A program made the translations under genes and the position numbers. A DNA stretch of 64,000 bases from Ectobius pallidus (Eukaryota; Arthropoda; Insecta; Blattodea; Ectobiidae): the NCBI GenBank assembly GCA_964059195.1, contig CAXKWD010000004.1, forward strand, positions 121,120,043-121,184,042. The letters are read 5' to 3'. The notes below the pieces were generated by a model. That model was not told the DNA's origin. It saw only the letters and a list, made by a program, of their open reading frames with translations, and did not search any database. Numbering within the stretch: position 1 is the stretch's first letter; every line of letters begins with the position of its first letter. This document shows, one piece after another, positions 44,441-55,706 of this stretch.

Positions 44441-44605
44441 TCCCCTGCACTTAAATTTCAACATATATGTACAATATGGTTACAAAGTGCGGGAAATTCA
44501 AAATCTCTCACCTGGTTAATTCTAACATTTGGATTATTTGTGTTTTTCGATTATTCGTGAATGTCGTGGTCTCAATTGACACGGATAATTGAGAGTTTGC
44601 TGTAT

Positions 44606-45680
<1,075 letters not shown>

Positions 45681-46309
45681 TAAGTTAAATTGAATCTTCT
45701 TTTAATATTAAAATATTTTATTTAGAATATGATGTACACACTCGCTTTCCTCAATTAAGGGTTCCACAAAGACAAAACATACTAGAAAAAAATGAGTAAT
45801 TACAATTACAAAAATATCTAATGTGAAAGTCACACAACTTCCTCTGTCCACATAAAATTTGCCTTTTAGTATAATAAATTATGTATGACATTATCTTCAT
45901 AGGCCTATACGTAAATTGGTTGTAAAAACGAAGAGAATGTCGTTGCCACATCATATAGCATCTCCCAAGGATGCATAACCAAAATAAAATCTGCTTAATG
46001 CACTCACATAATTTTCTTTACTTTAAGCATGGCCAGTACATCTTTATCACTTCACATTCTGATATAGAATAAGACACCACATTGCAAAGAGCGCGTGAAC
46101 CTGATGCAAAGCTTTATTGTTCACCAGGTTAGACTGAGTTTTTACAAACAGTTAGTAGCTTATAACTACCATTCAGAGAATATTTTCAAATAAATATTTC
46201 AAATAAAAGTTTTAGCTCTTAGTTTATGCATCCCATGTACAAAATTTAAACAAAATCGTTAGAGCCATTTTCGAGAAAATCAGGAAAAACAAAATTTTCT
46301 TTGTGTAAA

Positions 46310-46625
46310 ACTAAACTAAACTCCGTGGTGCTACATCCCTGGAGGGACTTGGCCGACCATCCAACCGCTGCATCATCTACTACAGGCAGATGGCAGGATT
46401 GGGGGACATGTGATCAGCATGCTGACACCCACGGCCGTTAATGGTGGTTTTCATGACCGGAGCCGCTACTTCTCTATCACGTAGCTCCTCAATTTGAATC
46501 ACGAGGCTGAGTGCACCCCTGCCAGGCCTCCCTACCTCAGAAAAATCCGAGGAGGTACTGGGGATCGAACCCGGGCAGACAGAACTGTAGTCAGCAATGC
46601 TAATCACAAGACCACGCCGGCGGAT
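46310..46625 (-). mobile_element. tRNA-derived SINE, minus strand
   Basis: On the minus strand the head reads GCCGGCGTGGTCTTGTGATT (A box) and CCCGGGTTCGATCCCCAGT (B box), then GGTAGGGAGGCCTGGCAGGG, a body, and a tail of TTTAG units (46308-46335). This is the layout of a tRNA SINE seen in large insect genomes. It lies 630 bp downstream of exon 13. Confidence 0.75.
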
Positions 46626-46757
46626 TTCTTTGTGTCAAGTCCCCTTAAAAATAAGAAAAAGACATTCCCAATTCTTTTTGTCACATCCTCAGAAGGTACC
46701 TAACTCAAATACAAAATTTTGTTTTTACAATTTCCCATTCTGGAGCTAGGCTGTTCA

Positions 46758-46781
46758 CAGACACACACACACACACACAGG
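46758..46781. repeat. (CA)n microsatellite
   Basis: About eleven CA units. Confidence 0.9.
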
Positions 46782-47484
46782 CATGTATCTGAAAATAGTA
46801 TTTTTGGATTCAGGGGACCTCAAAACATGTATTTATGTAAAAAAACTCAACTTCTATCGTACCTATAGTACGGGCAGAGGAACTAATAAACAAGTATTTA
46901 CAATCATCGTTAGTACAATTAGAACATTTACAATAATATTTTGCTGATCACACAACTATAAATAAAATCAGGTAAAGTGATGTACCGTAACAAAGTGCCA
47001 GAATGCTTTTGTTTAATCTGTGATAATTGAAATTATGATAGGCCTATGCAGAAAAAAAGTTATTTTTGTAATAGATTTCTTGAGTTTAGCTCCAGATCGA
47101 TTCATTAAGCAGGGCTTACAGAAGAACAAATGTCTAAAATAGCACAATATGAATCAAGTGTAGGCCTACGATTCGCTGACATGTTTGTTTCAGGTTTAAA
47201 GAAGCAGTATAGGTTATGAGTGAATTAAATTCAATCTGAAATCAATCTGTCAGGAATGACATTAGGTATATTTGCTTCCACAGCAACGTTTAAAATTTAA
47301 AAAAAACTCACATTGAAATATACTGTAGATATCGATAGTTATACATTTCAATAGAACGCACAATATTATATCAATATTCAATGGCTAATTGTGTTAACAA
47401 TATCAATAAATGATTGGCAATTTGTTACGTTATATATTGTGGGCCATGCAGTAATATTGTAGCGTCTTATATCCATTACAAAAT

Positions 47485-48665
47485 TGTTACGTCATGTAAT
47501 ACCTACTCAATGCTGGCTATGAATTTAGTTCAGTGGGCTTTGGTTTTTCATGTAATTTTTAAAGCCTCATAGTTTTAATTATTCTAAGTATGTCTTGATA
47601 ATTGTTGCTTTTAACCTCAATACCAAAACTATTTCATTTTATTTCTAAATACTTGCACATTTTAATATTTCTTTGTTTATTTTTTATTTTCTCTTGCAAT
47701 TACATATTTAGTATAGTGTTTTTTCATGTATTGATTGATTATCTTAATATTAGGATCAAGTTATTGTCTTGGGTTGGAGATTTTTTAATTATTTCAATCT
47801 TCTGTTGTTTTTTAATAACATTCTACTCTTTCTTCCTTCAAAATGGACTACAAAAAATGTACGTTCTTTTCTCCTATTCAAGAGCAATGGGCTCTTTCAA
47901 TCTACAAGCTTCTTAGCATCACAAAACAATGCTAAATTCGGGCGAAAAGCCTTTTATCTTCAACTTTATTGTGGATTAAGTGATTCAACTAACTTCAAGA
48001 TCGCATTCAACGCAATTTAAGGATCTTAAGGATTCCTTTCGAAGTTTAATAGTGCTTCACCAATTCTCTGGACATTGGTAATTTCAAAGGGAAATCATTC
48101 AATCCGTGAGTAATATCATAAACCACATACAAAAGGTACGTTCCAAGGACCATGGGTTAGTTTGACTTCGATGAGACTGGCAATCCTAAGGAATGTATGT
48201 AACGGCAATTTATAACTAAATATAGACATTTTATCGTTTAGAAGGCAAGGTGTGAATCATTTATTTTAAACCATTGCTTTGAACTTCTTGTGTTGTGAAT
48301 ACAATTTTTTCCTAGCTGTTGAAGTGACATTTCAGCAAGTTCATATTTATTTCTGGTCCTCCGATTGAATACAGTCTGCCAATACATTTAAATGTGTATC
48401 TGGATAGAGCAATAACTTCAAGATTCACGAAGAACATTTTCATCTCAAATCGCATGTTTATGGTAACCAAGCAGCATTATCACTCTATGTGCATATAAAC
48501 AAACTGTTATACTTTCTTTGTGGTTCGAAAAGCAATAGAATTTGTGTTTCGAACTGCAAATCATTCATTCCAATTTATTCTCGACATGTTATCGCCGGGA
48601 ATCGCACCCTAAATTATTCCAAGGTCCGCTATTCGCACCAGAGGCCGGGTCGCCTGGCGGTAACA
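47485..48665 (+). repeat. 5' LTR of BEL element
   Basis: Starts TGTTACGTCATG and ends GGCGGTAACA. Aligned by eye with 53536-54716, it differs at two G/A sites (near 48156 and 48180). It is expected to carry the promoter and poly(A) signals, but no specific TATA box was assigned. Confidence 0.95.
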
Positions 48666-48671
48666 TGTTCT

Positions 48672-48742
48672 TGGTCCTCCGGGCCGTTGATATTACTAAC
48701 ATGTTGAAGGTCCATCGGGCCGTTGATATTACTAACATGTTT
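48672..48742 (+). repeat. 2 x 36-bp repeat after the 5' LTR; possible primer site
   Basis: GGTCC(T/A)(C/T)CGGGCCGTTGATATTACTAACATGTT occurs twice with period 36. TGGTCCTCCGGGCCG, 6 bases after the LTR, starts TGG like a tRNA primer-binding site, but no tRNA was matched. Confidence 0.6.
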
Positions 48743-49233
48743 AGATATTACTGGCTGCTCCGAACCTGAATTATAATCAGTGCATTTGCTTGATTATCAT
48801 AAATAATTAATCTTATACTATATAATACATTAAGTCTCTCCAGGCATTTGCAAGCCTGTTTGAATTCATGCAAAGTATTGCATTTAGCAACAACATAAGT
48901 GTTGTTTCATAAACATTAGCATCACTATTATTATCAAGTTTTAATAATATCAAGCATATCTCCGTGTCCTCAACACGTTTGAGATCTAGGTACGGAGCTA
49001 CCTGACTATCATATTGTAATACATGTCTATTTGTAAAATATTGTACAATCTCACAGACAACAATACAAACACCTGATACAGATTCTACACAATTTCAAGT
49101 GTATTTAACTGTTTTGTCTGTTTATCTCAATCATTACCATTGTAAACGTCTATGTGTAATTCCCGAAACGCGGGCAATTAATTTAACACTGAGCAATTAT
49201 TTATTGTAAAAGACTTTGCAAATCTCATCAAAT

Positions 49234-52200
49234 ATGACTAATCCGGGTCCTGAATTCGCTGCCCTTAAGGCTAAACGAACCCCTGTTAAGAGTCGTATTA
49301 CCCGCCAAGCCAATATAATAGCTGATATCGCTAGCTCTAGTGAAATTTCTATTCAAGACCTGCTTAGGCGCAAAGATACCATGACAAAACTTAGTAATGA
49401 TTTTCAAGACATACAATCTCAGATCGAAGAGTTAGAATTTTCTGATGCCGAAATGGCTTATAGGGAGGAAGTCGAAGAAACCATTTTCCAAGCCCTCTCT
49501 CACTTAGACAATTTAATTTTCCAAAGGCAAGCCCAGCAGGAAGCTGAGGCTAAGTCAGTTGCGGCCCAGCAGGAAGCTGAGGCTAACTTAGTTGCGGCCC
49601 AGCAGGAAGCTGAGGCTAAGTTAGTTGCGGCCCAGCAAGAATCTCAGGCTAAGCTATCTAGTGTCGAGTTTATAAAGACACGATTCTTCAATTATGTTCA
49701 GGCAATCCAAGCCCTTGTCATAGAAGACAGACAGTCTTATTGCAAGGCTCTGAGTCTGCGCACATCCTTCGAGGAATTATTCAGTGAGTACAAGACTGAA
49801 TACTCACGTATCGACATACTAGAACTCAATGAATCTATCAAACTTCAAAGGCTTCAAGTCGAATCTGCCTTTCATGAAACCATTGGTATTCTTCGAAGTT
49901 CAATTGATGAAACCAAGCATCATTATGAGCCCAACCAAGCTATCCTTGCTAATCAATCATCGCCTCAATTTGTCCCCTCTCTCCCTAAACTTCCAGAAAT
50001 TCGGCTTCCTCATTTCAGTGGCGACCCAGCAACCTGGATTGAGTTTAGGGACACTTTCAATTCACTAATCATAGAGAATAAACACATATCTAACATGGAC
50101 AAATTTCAATATTTGAAGTCCTGTCTAGCACCAGAAGTTATGACAGTGATTCAAAACATTCCTGTCTCTGCTGCTACGTTTGATGTAGCATGGAGCACGC
50201 TGTCGGCTAGGTTTGATAATGACCGACTTATCGCTAATACCCACTTGGAGAAGCTATTTTCACCTCCTGTCTTAGAAAGGAATTCCGCTGAATCTCTTCA
50301 GAAGTTCGTTGACCATTTTATAAGCACTGTTCATGCTTTGAACTCGCTTAATGTTGGTGTAGAACTGTCTGACTTGATTATAGCAAAGATTGTACTCGAC
50401 AAGCTTCCCCCATTCTTGATAAAGGAATGGGAATCCTCTCTCGCTCCAGGTAAAATGCCTAGTCTCAAAGACTTATTCACATTTTTAGAATCCAGGATAC
50501 GGGTTTTTCAGATGACTGACTCAGCTTTAAGGAGTCAGCCAGTAAAGCCTATTGTATCTAATACAACCATTCCTAAAGGCAAGGTTGCCTCCTCCAAGCC
50601 TAAATGCCTCTGTTGTAACAATGGATTCCATGAGCTGCAACATTGTGAAGTTTTCAAGGCCATGGATTTCTTTAATAGAGACAATTTTGTCAAAACGCAA
50701 CGATTATGTCAAGTGTGCTATTACTCTAAGGGTCACGCCCCCTATTGTAGCACTTATACTTGCAAGATTTGTAAGGGTAAACATGGCACTTACCTTCATA
50801 ATCCAGCACATATTAACGGCAACCAAGCTGCCAATACTGCTGGGGTAATGTCAGTCTTCCAACCTCAACCAAGCTGTTTGCTCCCTACCGCCACTGTTCT
50901 AGTCATGCACAGGGATGGCCATTCTGTTGAAGCCACCGCATTGCTTGACAGTGGTTCTGATTGTAACCTCATGTCTAATAGGTTATTCAACCACTTAAAA
51001 TTATCGCCTCATCACCAGCGCACTACTTTAGCTGGTATATTGTCATCTAAGGCAGACAGTCTTAAGATGACGTCGATTTCAATTAAGTCTGTCACTACTT
51101 CATGGCATTGCAACACCAACGTCATAATCGTACCGGAAATTTCAACCTCGAAATTTCCACGCAAGCCTGTCAATACTACAAATTGGAATATTCCACCAAA
51201 TCTTTCATTGGCTGACGCCAGTTTCAATATTCCTAAGTACGTAGACTTGTTATTAGGTGTTGAAATATATTCACAGATTGTCTGTGCAGGCCAGATATCT
51301 GCTCCTAATATGCCTGTAATTCAGAACTCGCATTTGGGTTGGTATTTTGCTGGTAAATTACCACAACCCGCCAGGTCTGAACATAACATGGCTTTGCAAA
51401 ATATGCACAACCGCCAACCTAAGTCAAGGCCTTCTAATAAGGTTTCTAAGGAACCCGACCATTCTAGCGGGTCTCCCACACATTATTCTGCCTTCCTCAC
51501 TGCTGATCAAGACATTAGCAGGCAACTTTCTCAGTTTTGGGAATTAGAAAAAATTTCTAACTCTGATTCCTTTCTCGACGACTCTATATGCGAAAAGCAT
51601 TTCATAGATAATACTCAACGGGACTCAGAAGGAAGATATGTGGTAAAACTTCCTTTCTTGTCTGATCCTCAGACCCTGGGCAGTACAAAACTCCAGGCTT
51701 ATAAAAGATTCTCCTCATTGGAGAAACGCCTCAATTCTAATCCCACTCTTAGTGAAGATTATCATAAGTTCAAGGATGAAAATATCGCTCTAGATCATAT
51801 GGAGCCCGACTTGCTTCCAGAAACTAGAGTAGTGTCCCTAATGGAGGCCACTACCTCCAACCTAAACTCTTATCTTTTCAAATTTGAATATTTGAAAACT
51901 ATTCGTGTTATGTCTTACGTATTGAGATTCATGAATAACTCTTGTAAGATTCATAACTCTATAAAAGGCCCCTTAATGCCTTCTGAACTCAACAAGGCCC
52001 TTCAATGCTGTGTTAGGCTAATACAGCAAGAGGTTTATGCATCAGAAATCCGTGATTTATTGTCAAATCATGACGTCAATTCTTCAAGCAAATTGAAGCA
52101 ACTAGACCCGTTTCTTGACAAGGATTCTGTAATTCGGGTAGGCGGACGTCTTGAACGATCCAGCATACCTTTCGAAGCCAAACATCAGATGTTGTTACCA

Positions 52201-53355
52201 GCTGATCACGCCTTCACTAAGCAGCTTATTTATTTCAATCATATCAAGTTGAATCATGCTGGATCCCAACTTGTTATTTCTCACTTAAGAGAAAGATTTT
52301 GGATACCATCTATTAGGAAGGTGGTACGTAGTGTTCTAAGAAAATGCACTACATGTTTTCGTTTCAATATTCAAACCTTTCAGCAAAAAATGGCTGATTT
52401 ACCTGTTTATAGAGTAAATCCCATTTCTCCTTTCACCAACGTAAGCATAGATTATGCGGGTCCTTATCCAATCAAATTTGGAGGTCCTCGCTCCAAGATC
52501 ACTGTCAAAGCTTACCTCGCCATATTCGTATGCATGTCCACTAAGGCTATTCATATTGAATTGGTCACCAACCTCACATCTCGTGCTTTCCTTGCCGCAT
52601 TCTCACGATTCACAGGACGTAGAGGCCTTCCAAGTTCAGTGACCTCAGACAATGGCACTAACTTCGTTGGCGCTCAGACTGACCTCAAGCAGTTAGCTTT
52701 GCTATTGCAGTCTCCTGAGCATCATTCTGTGGTTCAAGATGCCACATCCCATTTGAATATACATTGGCATTTCCTTCCTCCAAATGCCCCCCACATGGGA
52801 GGTCTTCACGAGGCCGCAGTCAAATCGGTCAAGTTTCATCTAAAAAGGATGCTGCCCTCTTTTAACTTTACATTTGAAGAGATGCTTACTATGCTGATTC
52901 AAGTGGAAGCTATCTTAAATTCACGTCCCCTCATTCCATTGAATGAGGACGTTAACGACATTAGCTATTTTTCACCTGGTCATTTCCTGATTGGGAAAGC
53001 CATCATTTCATTACCAAGCCCTGACTTGTCTGGTGGTTACACCACACGTTCTCGTTGGAATACTCTCCAACAACTTTCAAATAATTTATGGAAGAAATGG
53101 TCTACTGACTATCTCCACACACTACAAAGACGTTCTAAGTGGACCAAAGTTCTTTCTGACATTCCTTTAGGTACCCCAGTCCTAATCATTGAGGACAATC
53201 TCCCTCCTCAAAGGTGGTCCCTAGGGATTGTTCATTGTACTCATCCTGGCCCTGACGGTCTTATTCGTGTTGTTACTGTGCGTACTGCCACAGGCTTATT
53301 CAAGAGGCCCATTGTAAAACTGGCTCCTCTTCCCAATTCTGAGGCTGATGACTAA
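49234..53355 (+). CDS. BEL/Pao Gag-protease-integrase polyprotein, RT deleted in frame
   Basis: 1,373 codons open from ATG 49234. Order: coiled-coil N-terminus with four 11-residue repeats (AQQEAEAKLVA), a BEL-type Gag domain (LPEIRLPHFSGDPATWIEFR), CCHC-like zinc fingers (CLCCNNGFHELQHC, CKICKGKHGTYLH), an aspartic protease with ALLDSGSDCN (Asp about residue 572), then the pre-RT region ending YHKFKDENIALDHMEPD. The next residues, LLPETRVVSLMEATTSN, belong to the linker after RNase H. The whole RT and RNase H are absent, with no stop. Then come an H2C2 finger, an integrase with SIDYAGPY (1073), TSDNGTNF (1139) and LHEAAVK (Glu 1193), and a C-terminal WSTDYLHTLQRRSKW domain. Confidence 0.92.
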   Translation: MTNPGPEFAALKAKRTPVKSRITRQANIIADIASSSEISIQDLLRRKDTMTKLSNDFQDIQSQIEELEFSDAEMAYREEVEETIFQALSHLDNLIFQRQAQQEAEAKSVAAQQEAEANLVAAQQEAEAKLVAAQQESQAKLSSVEFIKTRFFNYVQAIQALVIEDRQSYCKALSLRTSFEELFSEYKTEYSRIDILELNESIKLQRLQVESAFHETIGILRSSIDETKHHYEPNQAILANQSSPQFVPSLPKLPEIRLPHFSGDPATWIEFRDTFNSLIIENKHISNMDKFQYLKSCLAPEVMTVIQNIPVSAATFDVAWSTLSARFDNDRLIANTHLEKLFSPPVLERNSAESLQKFVDHFISTVHALNSLNVGVELSDLIIAKIVLDKLPPFLIKEWESSLAPGKMPSLKDLFTFLESRIRVFQMTDSALRSQPVKPIVSNTTIPKGKVASSKPKCLCCNNGFHELQHCEVFKAMDFFNRDNFVKTQRLCQVCYYSKGHAPYCSTYTCKICKGKHGTYLHNPAHINGNQAANTAGVMSVFQPQPSCLLPTATVLVMHRDGHSVEATALLDSGSDCNLMSNRLFNHLKLSPHHQRTTLAGILSSKADSLKMTSISIKSVTTSWHCNTNVIIVPEISTSKFPRKPVNTTNWNIPPNLSLADASFNIPKYVDLLLGVEIYSQIVCAGQISAPNMPVIQNSHLGWYFAGKLPQPARSEHNMALQNMHNRQPKSRPSNKVSKEPDHSSGSPTHYSAFLTADQDISRQLSQFWELEKISNSDSFLDDSICEKHFIDNTQRDSEGRYVVKLPFLSDPQTLGSTKLQAYKRFSSLEKRLNSNPTLSEDYHKFKDENIALDHMEPDLLPETRVVSLMEATTSNLNSYLFKFEYLKTIRVMSYVLRFMNNSCKIHNSIKGPLMPSELNKALQCCVRLIQQEVYASEIRDLLSNHDVNSSSKLKQLDPFLDKDSVIRVGGRLERSSIPFEAKHQMLLPADHAFTKQLIYFNHIKLNHAGSQLVISHLRERFWIPSIRKVVRSVLRKCTTCFRFNIQTFQQKMADLPVYRVNPISPFTNVSIDYAGPYPIKFGGPRSKITVKAYLAIFVCMSTKAIHIELVTNLTSRAFLAAFSRFTGRRGLPSSVTSDNGTNFVGAQTDLKQLALLLQSPEHHSVVQDATSHLNIHWHFLPPNAPHMGGLHEAAVKSVKFHLKRMLPSFNFTFEEMLTMLIQVEAILNSRPLIPLNEDVNDISYFSPGHFLIGKAIISLPSPDLSGGYTTRSRWNTLQQLSNNLWKKWSTDYLHTLQRRSKWTKVLSDIPLGTPVLIIEDNLPPQRWSLGIVHCTHPGPDGLIRVVTVRTATGLFKRPIVKLAPLPNSEADD
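49531..49662 (+). repeat. 33-bp tandem repeat inside gag, 4 units
   Basis: Units encode AQQEAEAKSVA, AQQEAEANLVA, AQQEAEAKLVA and AQQESQAKLSS. In-frame coiled-coil repeats whose copy number could vary between copies. Confidence 0.9.
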
Positions 53356-53535
53356 CCCTATCATGTCTTTGGTGTTGTTGCCTTTTTGGTTAGCAACCCT
53401 CAATTCATTTCTTAGTCTTTAAGTTTATTTTCTTATTCTACTCATTCCCCTTTCTCATATCATAATTCTCTTTAGGTATCACATGACTTCACATCACTTT
53501 AGATTATTTCACAAATGAAATAATCGCGGGCAATA

Positions 53536-54716
53536 TGTTACGTCATGTAATACCTACTCAATGCTGGCTATGAATTTAGTTCAGTGGGCTTTGGTTTTTC
53601 ATGTAATTTTTAAAGCCTCATAGTTTTAATTATTCTAAGTATGTCTTGATAATTGTTGCTTTTAACCTCAATACCAAAACTATTTCATTTTATTTCTAAA
53701 TACTTGCACATTTTAATATTTCTTTGTTTATTTTTTATTTTCTCTTGCAATTACATATTTAGTATAGTGTTTTTTCATGTATTGATTGATTATCTTAATA
53801 TTAGGATCAAGTTATTGTCTTGGGTTGGAGATTTTTTAATTATTTCAATCTTCTGTTGTTTTTTAATAACATTCTACTCTTTCTTCCTTCAAAATGGACT
53901 ACAAAAAATGTACGTTCTTTTCTCCTATTCAAGAGCAATGGGCTCTTTCAATCTACAAGCTTCTTAGCATCACAAAACAATGCTAAATTCGGGCGAAAAG
54001 CCTTTTATCTTCAACTTTATTGTGGATTAAGTGATTCAACTAACTTCAAGATCGCATTCAACGCAATTTAAGGATCTTAAGGATTCCTTTCGAAGTTTAA
54101 TAGTGCTTCACCAATTCTCTGGACATTGGTAATTTCAAAGGGAAATCATTCAATCCGTGAGTAATATCATAAACCACATACAAAAGGTACGTTCCAAGGA
54201 CCATGGATTAGTTTGACTTCGATGAGACTGACAATCCTAAGGAATGTATGTAACGGCAATTTATAACTAAATATAGACATTTTATCGTTTAGAAGGCAAG
54301 GTGTGAATCATTTATTTTAAACCATTGCTTTGAACTTCTTGTGTTGTGAATACAATTTTTTCCTAGCTGTTGAAGTGACATTTCAGCAAGTTCATATTTA
54401 TTTCTGGTCCTCCGATTGAATACAGTCTGCCAATACATTTAAATGTGTATCTGGATAGAGCAATAACTTCAAGATTCACGAAGAACATTTTCATCTCAAA
54501 TCGCATGTTTATGGTAACCAAGCAGCATTATCACTCTATGTGCATATAAACAAACTGTTATACTTTCTTTGTGGTTCGAAAAGCAATAGAATTTGTGTTT
54601 CGAACTGCAAATCATTCATTCCAATTTATTCTCGACATGTTATCGCCGGGAATCGCACCCTAAATTATTCCAAGGTCCGCTATTCGCACCAGAGGCCGGG
54701 TCGCCTGGCGGTAACA
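53536..54716 (+). repeat. 3' LTR of BEL element
   Basis: 1,181 bp, the same length as the 5' LTR. The preceding bases AATAATCGCGGGCAATA would be the plus-strand primer region, though purine content is only moderate. Confidence 0.95.
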
Positions 54717-54943
54717 AAATTAATACGGTATTTATATTAAAATGGGAATGAAAGCTCTTTAATAAGTAATGTAGCCTATTATTTCTAATTACAGAAACTG
54801 ATACATCTGAAGTGTCTTGTACACATTAGTTACGGGAGCTCGACTGCTTATTGGCTGTCCGCGAGCCAATCAAAATTCTTCAGATTTTCGGAGAACGAAT
54901 ATTATATCATAATAGATGTGACCGTTAACTACTCGTCATCTCG

Positions 54944-55240
54944 GTACCAGTCAACCCATTTAGTCCAAATTCAAAAGGTTTCTTCCCATGGACATTATAA
55001 ATGCATATACTGAATTTCATGAAAATCCGATAACGCGTATTTGAATCATCACGCCTTTCTAATATATTACCATTAAAATAGGCACTAAATTGGGCATTAT
55101 TCCGGTACCGGTCAAACAATTTGGTCCAATATCAATAGGCATCTTCTCATGGGCATTATAAATGCGTGTACCAAGTTAAAGCAAATCCGATAAACTGTAT
55201 TTGAGTTATCGTGCATACAGACACATGGACAGACGGACAT
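54944..55240. repeat. Two degenerate tandem units of ~165 bp
   Basis: Both units contain CGGTACC(A/G)GTCAA, TTAGTCCAA or TTGGTCCAA, TTATAAATGC and AAATCCGATAA, ending in a TGAGTTATCGTGCATACAGA block with GACAGACGGAC. Such 'inverse-square' short units are common in invertebrate repeats. The family is unknown to me. Confidence 0.65.
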
Positions 55241-55595
55241 TCTTGGACTAAGATAAACTTTTACAGTTCTGGTTTAATCGAGATTAGTATTTTGAAAACG
55301 TTAAAATTTGAAATTTCATAAGGATCACATCTGATAAAAAGAAGAAGTTTCAGTTGTAATATAATACAATATTCAAATTGGGATTAAGCCAATATGAACT
55401 ACCCAATAGAAGTGGCCCTTTAAATCATTTTGGATACTGCTTTTTACCTTGTATTTGTAAAAAATAATAAAAAGAAATATACCATGGGACTAATCATTGT
55501 ATTAAAATTAAAATTAATTGATTTTTTCTTTAAGACACCACTTTAATGAGCATATGTTGGTAGTAGGAGGCATTGGTATCCACTTTTAATTTATA

Positions 55596-55618
55596 CATTA
55601 GATAGATAGATAGATAGA
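55596..55618. repeat. (GATA)n, 3' tail of the minus-strand LINE
   Basis: About five GATA units; on the minus strand they follow the CAATAAATC end of the LINE. Confidence 0.85.
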
Positions 55619-55706
55619 TTTATTGTCGTTAAGCACAAATACAGGCAATAGACAGTGTCAAATAAAATAAATACATTGCTTATTTACTATGCTTATAACC
55701 CAACAA

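Larger units (their letters stand above)
39886..44600. mobile_element. Tigger-like MITE split by a LINE
   Basis: The left part begins AGCAAACTCCCAATTATCC near 39884. The right end reads GGATAATTGAGAGTTTGCTG and stops at a TA near 44600. These match the ends of the elements at 16662 and 17569. Both parts contain the same short tandem motif (TTTTGAATTTTCTGCACATA-like), which shows they were once joined. The LINE at about 39995-44275 sits between them. Confidence 0.65.
47485..54716 (+). mobile_element. BEL/Pao LTR retrotransposon lacking RT and RNase H
   Basis: Two LTRs of 1,181 bp with TGTTAC/GTAACA ends flank a single open gag-pol frame. A 4-bp duplication AAAT (47481-47484 and 54717-54720) brackets it. 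The LTRs differ at only two positions that I could find, so insertion is recent. Pol keeps protease and integrase but has lost the segment between them. Element length is 7,232 bp. BEL/Pao elements are retroelements of animals other than mammals; no envelope-like ORF is present. Confidence 0.93.

Noticed and set aside
47602..48020. Hydrophobic ORFs repeated at 53653-54071
   Set aside because: They lie inside the two LTRs and repeat only because the LTRs are identical; AT-rich low-complexity translation.
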